Of a stretch of 19,780 bases of DNA, positions 14,621-19,780 are shown piece after piece. The stretch is from UBA993 sp964436815. GTDB lineage: Bacteria; Bacillota; Dethiobacteria; DTU022. Below the pieces are notes generated by a model that made no database searches, was not told where the DNA came from, and saw only the letters and a program-made list of their open reading frames with translations. The first letter of the stretch is position 1. Every line of letters begins with the position of its first letter. A program made the position numbers and the translations under genes. The stretch covers positions 1 to 19,780 of the forward strand of contig CAYTER010000043.1 in NCBI GenBank assembly GCA_964436815.1. The letters run 5' to 3'.

Positions 14621-15725
14621 GATTATCATCGGGGCCGGCCTTTACGGGCTCTACTGTGCGCAGCTCTGCGCTGAAAAAGGTGAACGGGTGCTGGTGCTTG
14701 AGTACGATGAGCAGCCCTTTTCCCGGGCGACCTATATTAACCAGGCCCGAATCCACATGGGTTATCACTACCCCCGGTCCTACTCAACAGCTGTCAAGTC
14801 GGCCGGCTATTTTGACCGCTTCAGCCGCGAATACAGCGGCTGCATCAATAAAACCTTCGATAAAATCTATGCTGTTTCCACCAACTTTTCCTGGACCAAC
14901 GCCGAACAGTTTGAAAAGTTTTGCGGTGATGCCCGGATTCCCTGTGAAAAAGTGATACCCGGTAAATACTTTAAAGACGATAGCTGTGAAGGCGCATTTT
15001 TAACCAAAGAATATGTTTTCGACGCCAATGTGCTGAAAGAGCTGATCATGAATGACCTGGTGCCCCACTCGAAAGTAACCCTGCATTTTCAGGCGCGGAT
15101 CGCTGACCTTAAGCGCACCGCAACCAGCTATCTGGTAACGCTTGAAAGTGGCGAATCCTTTAGCAGCGATTTTTTGATCAACACAACCTACGCTTCAGTA
15201 AACCAGATCCTGCTTAAACTTGGTTTTCAACCCTTTGAAATCAAGTACGAGCTCTGCGAAATTATCCTCTGTCGGGCATCAAAAGAGCTTTCCAGGCTGG
15301 GGCTGACCGTGATGGACGGCCCATTTTTCTCGATCATGCCCTTTGGCCGGGGCGATCTGCACTCGCTGACCGCCGTATCCTTTACCCCGCACAAGGTCAG
15401 CTATTCCGCCCTGCCGCAGTTTGATTGCCAAAAATCAAGCCAGGGCACCTGTTCCCCTCGGCAGCTGGGCAATTGCAACAGCTGCCCGGCTAAACCCGGT
15501 ACTGCCTGGAACTATATGGCCGCGCTGGCCCGCAAGTATCTGCGGCCGGAGTTTAGCTTCGATTACAGCAGCTCCTTGTTCTCAATCAAACCGATTTTGA
15601 AGTCATCGGAAGTGGATGATTCGCGCCCCACGGTAATCAGGTATCATTCTACAGCCCCGACGTTCATCACGGTGCTGTCCGGAAAAATAAACACTATCTA
15701 CGATCTTGAGGAGGTGCTTAAGTGA
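14607..15725 (+). CDS. FAD-dependent oxidoreductase (DAO-like) with four-cysteine insert
   Basis: 372 residues. The N-terminus has the FAD dinucleotide motif GAGLYG at 9-14 and the acidic end of beta-2 at VLEYDE (30-35), then QARIHMGYHYPRS (46-58), a segment typical of D-amino-acid-oxidase-like flavoproteins in polysaccharide clusters. The C-terminus (RPTVIRYHSTAPTFITVLSGKI, split over 340-361) has the flavin-covering fold. Unusual is Cys274, Cys282, Cys290 and Cys293 (C-x7-C-x7-C-x2-C), which could bind a metal or form disulfides. Substrate unknown; oxidation of a sugar or amino sugar precursor is inferred from the neighbours. A GTG at 14598 is in frame, but AGGGG (14594-14598) is eight bases before ATG 14607, which I choose. 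Overlaps both neighbours. Confidence 0.85.
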   Translation: MEYDKIIIGAGLYGLYCAQLCAEKGERVLVLEYDEQPFSRATYINQARIHMGYHYPRSYSTAVKSAGYFDRFSREYSGCINKTFDKIYAVSTNFSWTNAEQFEKFCGDARIPCEKVIPGKYFKDDSCEGAFLTKEYVFDANVLKELIMNDLVPHSKVTLHFQARIADLKRTATSYLVTLESGESFSSDFLINTTYASVNQILLKLGFQPFEIKYELCEIILCRASKELSRLGLTVMDGPFFSIMPFGRGDLHSLTAVSFTPHKVSYSALPQFDCQKSSQGTCSPRQLGNCNSCPAKPGTAWNYMAALARKYLRPEFSFDYSSSLFSIKPILKSSEVDDSRPTVIRYHSTAPTFITVLSGKINTIYDLEEVLK

Positions 15726-16660
15726 TTGCTGAAAAAGAACAAAAGTTTATCTCAGCAGTAGCCTATCTCTACAGGGAAGAGGAGCGCGTAGAAAAATTTA
15801 TCCGGGTCCTCTATCAAATACTAAATGAGCATTTTGAACAGTATGAAATTATCTTTGTCAATGACGGCTGCAGTTCCGGCAGTATCACCAAAATTAAAGA
15901 TTTTGTGCTTGAGCACCAGATCCCCGCGGTTGCTTTTGTGCACATGGGCTTTCACCAGGGTCTGGAATTGGCGATGAACGCCGGCGTTGACCTCGCCGTC
16001 GGTGATTTTGTCTATGAATTTGATTCCCTTGCCCTTGATTATGACAAGCAGCTGATCATTGACCTTTACCAGGCAGCCCTTCAGGGTTTTGATGTGGTCT
16101 CAGCGGCTCCCCGGGGCAGGGTCAGTATTCCTTCACGGCTTTTCTATGCGGCCTTTAACCGCTTTTCCCGCTCCTGCAGCAATCTCAGCACGGAGCGTTT
16201 TCGCATCCTTTCGCGCCGGGCCATCAACCGGGTGGAAGCGATCAGCAAAACCATAACCTACCGTAAGGCCGCTTATGCCAGCAGCGGCCTGAACACCAGG
16301 GTCCTATCCTATGAACCGCTTACCACGGAGCGGGTCTCAAGCAGTGATGCTTACCGATCGCGGAAAGAAACGGCCTTTAATTCGCTTGTTCTTTTTACCG
16401 ACTTTGCTTACAAGGTATCGATGACCCTGACCATTTTGCTCTTCTTTTTAACCCTGGCCGGGGTTGTGTATACACTGATCCAGTATTTTGGAGTTCATAA
16501 ACCGCTTGAAGGCTGGACAACCCTGATGCTCATGGTGTCAGGCGGTTTTGCCGGTGTTTTCATGGTTTTGGCCTTTATCCTTAAGTATTTATCGGTAATC
16601 ATTGAGCTGGTTTTGAAGAAACAGAAATACCTTGTTCAGGCGGTTGAAAAAATAACATGA
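15722..16660 (+). CDS. GtrB/DPM1-like polyprenyl-phosphate glycosyltransferase with altered DxD region
   Basis: 312 residues. GT-A domain (about 1-220), then two transmembrane helices at about 233-254 and 266-292 and a basic tail, the layout of GtrB/ArnC-type enzymes that move a sugar from a nucleotide to undecaprenyl phosphate at the inner face of the membrane. The first motif is FVNDGCSSGS (45-54), close to the usual VNDGSxDGS. The normal DADLQDPP segment is replaced by YEFDSLALDYD (98-108), so the canonical metal-binding DxD is changed. RFRILSRRAI (159-168) and an STERF turn are also seen. GTG 15722 overlaps the previous stop (GTGA) with GAGGAGG seven bases upstream. Its stop overlaps the next gene (ATGA). 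Good family confidence; donor sugar unknown. Confidence 0.85.
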   Translation: MIAEKEQKFISAVAYLYREEERVEKFIRVLYQILNEHFEQYEIIFVNDGCSSGSITKIKDFVLEHQIPAVAFVHMGFHQGLELAMNAGVDLAVGDFVYEFDSLALDYDKQLIIDLYQAALQGFDVVSAAPRGRVSIPSRLFYAAFNRFSRSCSNLSTERFRILSRRAINRVEAISKTITYRKAAYASSGLNTRVLSYEPLTTERVSSSDAYRSRKETAFNSLVLFTDFAYKVSMTLTILLFFLTLAGVVYTLIQYFGVHKPLEGWTTLMLMVSGGFAGVFMVLAFILKYLSVIIELVLKKQKYLVQAVEKIT

Positions 16661-17010
16661 GCAGTTATCGGTTTAGCGAATCTTTGAATCGGAACCGGAT
16701 CGGCATCCTGCTGATGGTGCTGACTGCTTTATGCATCTGTTTCGGGCAGCTTTTCTGGAAGATCGCTCATGATCAGGGTGCTTTATGGTTGCTTCCCGGT
16801 TTCCTGCTCTACGGAACCGGAACTGTTTTGATGATCCTCGCTTACCGTTTCGGCAGTCTTTCGGTCCTGCACCCGGTGCTCAGTTTAAACTATGTCATTG
16901 CCCTGATCCTGGCCTACTTTGTGCTGGGTGAAGAGATCAGCTTCGGCCGCTTAGCCGGGGTGATCATTATTATCTTAGGTGTTTTAATCATTTGTGGCGG
17001 TGACACTTAA
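16657..17010 (+). CDS. Small four-helix transporter, SMR/ArnE-ArnF-like subunit 1
   Basis: 117 residues with four hydrophobic helices (about 15-34, 42-61, 69-89 and 96-113). The GQLFWKIA motif in helix 1 and the helix 3 segment LHPVLSLNYVIALILAYFVLGEE are typical of the small drug/metabolite transporter superfamily, including the ArnE/ArnF pair that flips undecaprenyl-phosphate-aminoarabinose. ATG 16657 overlaps the GtrB-like stop by four bases, and a second small transporter starts two bases after its stop. Linkage to a GtrB-like enzyme strongly suggests lipid-linked sugar flipping rather than drug efflux. Function inferred from context and fold. Confidence 0.8.
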   Translation: MSSYRFSESLNRNRIGILLMVLTALCICFGQLFWKIAHDQGALWLLPGFLLYGTGTVLMILAYRFGSLSVLHPVLSLNYVIALILAYFVLGEEISFGRLAGVIIIILGVLIICGGDT

Positions 17011-17012
17011 AG

Positions 17013-17339
17013 ATGTATTATCTGCTGCTGGTAGTGATGACCATGATCGGAGCCTGGGCGGCGCTGTCCCTTAAGCGGGCGGCTGGAACAAGGCGCCTTA
17101 AAGCGTTGCTGCGCGACAGAAACATCTATATCGGCGGCGTGCTTTACCTGGCAGCAGCAGTGATCAATATTTACCTTTTAAAATATCTCGACTACTCGGT
17201 TGTCCTGCCCTTTACAGCGCTTACTTACCTGTGGACGATGCTCCTGGCCAGCTATTTTCTGCAGGAAACCCTTACCGATAAAAAACTTGGGGGCCTGTTG
17301 CTGGTGATCATTGGTGTTATTCTGGTCGCACTCGGCTGA
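17013..17339 (+). CDS. Small four-helix transporter, SMR/ArnE-ArnF-like subunit 2
   Basis: 108 residues, four hydrophobic helices (about 2-20, 38-58, 64-84 and 90-107). It begins at the membrane without a cytoplasmic leader, and carries LSLKRAAG near the end of helix 1, LKYLDYSVVLPFTALTYLWT in helices 2-3 and FLQETLTDKKLGG before helix 4, matching the SMR/EamA half-size pattern. It differs clearly from the preceding subunit, so the two are best read as a heterodimer like ArnE/ArnF and not as a recent duplication. ATG 17013 is two bases after the previous stop, which implies translational coupling. Role inferred: flipping of the lipid-linked sugar made by the neighbouring GtrB-like enzyme. Confidence 0.78.
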   Translation: MYYLLLVVMTMIGAWAALSLKRAAGTRRLKALLRDRNIYIGGVLYLAAAVINIYLLKYLDYSVVLPFTALTYLWTMLLASYFLQETLTDKKLGGLLLVIIGVILVALG

Positions 17340-17393
17340 CCGGCAGCTAAATAAGTTTTCAAAGCAAACAAAAAATACAGGGGAAGCCGCAAG

Positions 17394-19397
17394 ATGAAAA
17401 ATAAGGGCCTCTGGCAAGCGGACAAATTGTATTTCTGCAGCTATTTGCTCTGTATTATTCTGATCGCAGTTTTCCTCGGTCTGCAGAGAATTTACCTCTC
17501 CGATTACAGCACGGTAAACGGTGATTTCCAAACCTACAACATTATCAGGCGTGTTTTGGACGGGCAGGTTTCCTACAGCGAATTTACCAATTACTTAGGC
17601 CTCGGCATTGTGCTGATCAATGCGCCCCTGGTGGCTCTCAATAATCTTTTCACCACCAGCTTATTTGTGACGAACGCCGCTACCGGCCTCTGCTTTGCCC
17701 TGGCTGTTACCTTGCTGCTCTTTCTGGTTACCGGCCATAAATATTATTCCTGGTTCGGCGGGGTTTTATTGACCCTCTTGGCCATCTTCGCCATGCGCTA
17801 CAGTGAGCTCTTCACCTGGTATACAGGTCTCAACCTTTATGAACCGGGCAACTCAATGCGCATGCAGCGGGCCTTTTTAGCCTTCTTATTGGCCTTTCTT
17901 TTCTATTATCTGATTGAAAAGAAGAAGGTAGGGCTAGCCGTTTTTGCCGACAGTAATAGCGCTGCAGCAGCCACGGGGCTGATTGTTGGCCTGGCAACCG
18001 CCTGGAGCACGGACTTTGGCCTGGCCTGCCTGCTCAGTTCATTTATTATTTATCTGGTTCTCTGGTTCAGGTGGTCCGCTAAATTTGAGTTCAACTCAAT
18101 GATCAAGCCGGTCTTGTTTCTCCTGGCGGCAGCAGCCGGGTTTCTGATTCAGGCGCTGATCACCACCCGGGGTGACTTGCCGGCTTATCTTGATTTTGCC
18201 AGGGGGGTCGCCGCTTACCAGTACTGGTATTACGGAATTAATGTGAATAAGTATCTCTCTGTCCTTGATGTAGTGGGCAATAAAACCTATATGGCTTTTA
18301 TCGTCCTCTTTGTACTGATTACCGTCTATTACCTGCGGAAATTGCTAAAGGGATCGATCACAGCTGCGGATTTAGCGGCTTATTTTATCGGCTTAAGCGC
18401 CTTTCTTGCTTCGCTCATCTATCTATACGGCAGCAGCTGGATGGCTTATGAAGCCTTTCGGCTAATAACTATAATAATTTGTGCTGGTTTAATCCTGCGC
18501 CGGGTTTCTGCTTATGCCAGCGACAGGCATAAAGCTGCTTTGACGAAAATCTGCCAGACTGGAATTTTTCTTACCCTGGCGGTGTCAGTTTTTTTAACGG
18601 CATCGGCTGCTGCGCACCTGACTACCGACCGGGGAGTCCCTTATGTTGAAGAGCTGGGTGGCTATACAACTTTTGCCGAAGGGCTCTATCAAACCAGTGC
18701 ATACATCGGTGATGAAGAGGTCTTCTCCACCTATGCCCTTGCCCTGGAAGTGATGACCGGCCAGTTTCAGCCGACAGGCACTGACTACATCATTCATGTT
18801 TTAGGCGATCCGCAGCGCCAGGCCTATATCGACCATTTCAGGCAAGGCCATTACCGCTATGTAACTACCAGTTATCACGAGTATCAACCCTTTGAAGCGT
18901 GGGGTAAAAGGGCAAACTGGTTTTTCTACCGGGAGCTCCTTAAATATTACCAGCCATCTTTTAATACAGACTACCTGGTGATGTGGGAACCGGCGGAGCC
19001 GGATAAGATTACAGCTGAGGTCAGCTCTGAGATTATTAAAATTAATAATCAAACTTATGAAATCCGACTGCAGAGCGATTTTCGCGAGCCATTTATTGCT
19101 GATGTGATCATCAAATACCAGGTTCGTCCTGTCTCTAACCTCTACCGGTTTCAAACCCTGAGGCAGATGATCGCCGTCACCGATGAAAGCATGGCGGAAG
19201 AAAACCATGAAGGGTGGAATACCTATTTTATCCCGGTAACAGCAGACAGTTATAACCTGCCAATTTGTTTAAGAAACGGCGCCGGTAAAATTACGCTTAC
19301 TTCCCTGCCTGCCCAGTGCACCGAGCTGGAGATAACCGGCTTGCAGATCATTAATCTGCTCCCCGATTACTATCATTCAGTCGCTACCCGAGAGTAA
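17394..19397 (+). CDS. Large GT-C-like membrane protein, putative polyprenyl-sugar-dependent glycosyltransferase
   Basis: 667 residues. Helix 1 at about 12-34 is followed by an outside loop with NGDFQTYNIIRRVLDGQVSY (43-61 region); Asp44 is where GT-C enzymes place the catalytic acid, and the DGQxSY segment is a common companion motif. About nine to ten helices follow up to residue 410. After that comes a soluble, presumably extracytoplasmic C-terminal domain of about 250 residues (starting TTDRGVPYVEELGGY) with no family I recognise. AGGGGA at 17379-17384 lies nine bases before ATG 17394. It is 54 bases after the transporter pair and is the last gene of the cluster. Proposed role: transfer of the flipped sugar to a surface polymer or protein. 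GT-C assignment is by pattern, not by a proven family. Confidence 0.7.
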   Translation: MKNKGLWQADKLYFCSYLLCIILIAVFLGLQRIYLSDYSTVNGDFQTYNIIRRVLDGQVSYSEFTNYLGLGIVLINAPLVALNNLFTTSLFVTNAATGLCFALAVTLLLFLVTGHKYYSWFGGVLLTLLAIFAMRYSELFTWYTGLNLYEPGNSMRMQRAFLAFLLAFLFYYLIEKKKVGLAVFADSNSAAAATGLIVGLATAWSTDFGLACLLSSFIIYLVLWFRWSAKFEFNSMIKPVLFLLAAAAGFLIQALITTRGDLPAYLDFARGVAAYQYWYYGINVNKYLSVLDVVGNKTYMAFIVLFVLITVYYLRKLLKGSITAADLAAYFIGLSAFLASLIYLYGSSWMAYEAFRLITIIICAGLILRRVSAYASDRHKAALTKICQTGIFLTLAVSVFLTASAAAHLTTDRGVPYVEELGGYTTFAEGLYQTSAYIGDEEVFSTYALALEVMTGQFQPTGTDYIIHVLGDPQRQAYIDHFRQGHYRYVTTSYHEYQPFEAWGKRANWFFYRELLKYYQPSFNTDYLVMWEPAEPDKITAEVSSEIIKINNQTYEIRLQSDFREPFIADVIIKYQVRPVSNLYRFQTLRQMIAVTDESMAEENHEGWNTYFIPVTADSYNLPICLRNGAGKITLTSLPAQCTELEITGLQIINLLPDYYHSVATRE

Positions 19398-19509
19398 GAT
19401 TATTTAATTAATGCACTTAATTATCCCAGCTGTTGCATCATATTCATCAGCAGCTTAAAGGCCTATCTTTACCGCAAAAAGAAATTTACTTATAACCTTG
19501 ATCAATCCT
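19398..19509. other. AT-rich spacer with a weak hairpin
   Basis: No gene is visible. AGCTGTTG (near 19430) and CAGCAGCT (near 19450) can form an eight-base stem with one G-U pair, but no T run follows, so it is not a convincing terminator for the large membrane protein gene. Confidence 0.3.
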
Positions 19510-19537
19510 TTGACAAATTTGTCTGATATCGTGTAAT
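19510..19537 (+). promoter_or_regulatory. Sigma-A type promoter of the selenocysteine tRNA
   Basis: TTGACA (19510-19515), a 16-base spacer and TGTAAT (19532-19537), 6/6 and 5/6 matches. Transcription would start near 19544, giving a leader of about 20 bases before the tRNA at 19564. This indicates that the tRNA is transcribed independently of the glycan genes. Confidence 0.65.
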
Positions 19538-19563
19538 CTAACTTAAGTAAATCCTTTGCATAC

Positions 19564-19657
19564 GGGAGTAGTTAGCGGCCTGGTGGCGCTCCTGGTCTTC
19601 AAAACCAGTGGCAGGGCAGCCCCCTGTGGTGGGTTCGATTCCCATCTACTCCCGCCA
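19564..19657 (+). tRNA. selC: Selenocysteine tRNA, anticodon TCA, CCA encoded
   Basis: Long tRNA (94 bases with CCA) that inserts selenocysteine at UGA codons with SelB. The acceptor stem is 8 bp, GGGAGTAG (19564-19571) with CTACTCCC (19646-19653), followed by G and an encoded CCA. The anticodon stem CTGGT/ACCAG (19592-19596 and 19604-19608) encloses a seven-base loop with TCA at 19599-19601. The variable arm is long, with stem CAGGG/CCCTG (19612-19616 and 19622-19626). The T arm has 5 bp (19629-19633 with 19641-19645, one G-U pair) and loop TTCGATT. The 8+5 acceptor/T arrangement and UCA anticodon are diagnostic of bacterial tRNA-Sec. selA, selB and selD are not in the window; they may lie beyond the right edge or elsewhere. 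Confidence 0.97.
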
Positions 19658-19667
19658 GAGTTATAGC

Positions 19668-19697
19668 CCTCGCATAAAGGTAAGAGGTTTTTGTTTT
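19668..19697 (+). terminator. Weak candidate terminator after the selenocysteine tRNA
   Basis: CCTC (19668-19671) can pair with GAGG (19684-19687), followed by TTTTTGTTTT (19688-19697). The T run is good but the four-base stem is weak, so this is tentative. Confidence 0.25.
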
Positions 19698-19704
19698 CTG
19701 GAAA

Positions 19705-19747
19705 AAAGCGGCAAAGCCAGTTCGATGAACGAGTGCTTTGCCGCTTT
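19705..19747 (-). terminator. Perfect 13-bp hairpin, likely terminator for a minus-strand gene
   Basis: AAAGCGGCAAAGC (19705-19717) and GCTTTGCCGCTTT (19735-19747) are exact complements. The 17-base loop itself contains GTTC-GAT-GAAC, a nested stem. The A run at 19702-19707 becomes a T run after the stem on the minus strand, so it fits a Rho-independent terminator for a gene entering from the right. In the plus direction it has only a weak T run and may act partly in both directions. Confidence 0.7.
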
Positions 19748-19754
19748 AAGTTAA

Positions 19755-19780
19755 TTAGTTGCCTGGCTTGATAATGTTCA
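19755..19780 (-). CDS. Possible C-terminal tail of a minus-strand gene beyond the edge
   Basis: Read on the minus strand from the window edge, one frame gives NIIKPGN and then TAA (19757-19755), eight bases before the strong minus-strand hairpin. The spacing suits the end of a gene followed by its terminator. Only seven codons are visible, so the product cannot be named and another frame is possible. Confidence 0.3.

Noticed and set aside
18801..19208. 135-codon antisense open frame
   Set aside because: It lies opposite the end of the large membrane protein gene, with no recognisable motifs; shadow of a real gene.

Overview
The window looks like a chromosomal segment (probably a draft or metagenome scaffold, because it contains a run of exactly 100 N) from an anaerobic, Clostridia-like member of the Bacillota. 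The basis is indirect: sigma-A type promoters, strong GGAGG ribosome sites with frequent GTG and TTG starts, nickel maturation genes hypA and hypB, a multi-cluster 4Fe-4S protein, a MoxR/DUF58/transglutaminase operon and a selenocysteine tRNA. The exact lineage cannot be fixed from the sequence alone.

Left part (1-4707), metabolic genes: panB (ketopantoate hydroxymethyltransferase); a PatB/MalY-type PLP enzyme that most likely starts at a TTG; a 56-58 bp tandem repeat ending in a very strong G-quadruplex motif; hypA, whose natural start position carries an ATC codon; hypB; and, convergent to them, a 355-residue ferredoxin-like protein with its own strong promoter on the minus strand.

Middle part (4901-10694), one tightly packed operon: a membrane-anchored Ig-like surface protein with a very acidic linker, a MoxR AAA+ ATPase, a DUF58 protein and a TgpA-like membrane transglutaminase. 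The last three are the classic MoxR/DUF58/transglutaminase trio.

Right part (10756-19397), a second co-directional run of genes that reads as a surface glycan or lipid-linked sugar module: an epimerase-like reductase, a TIM-barrel sugar isomerase/epimerase, a GT2 glycosyltransferase cut by the N gap, a GT-C-like membrane protein cut on the other side of the gap, an FAD oxidoreductase, a GtrB/DPM1-like polyprenyl-phosphate glycosyltransferase, a pair of small SMR/ArnE-ArnF-like transporters and a large GT-C-like membrane protein. Most junctions are 4-bp or slightly longer overlaps. The inferred scheme is: make or modify a sugar in the cytoplasm, load it on a polyprenyl phosphate, flip it with the two-subunit small transporter, and transfer it outside with a GT-C enzyme. 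This is the best candidate for an undescribed system here. The acidic surface protein encoded just upstream is a possible but unproven acceptor.

The far right (19398-19780) holds a consensus-like promoter, the selenocysteine tRNA (anticodon TCA, CCA encoded), and a perfect 13-bp hairpin that best fits a terminator for a minus-strand gene lying beyond the window edge.
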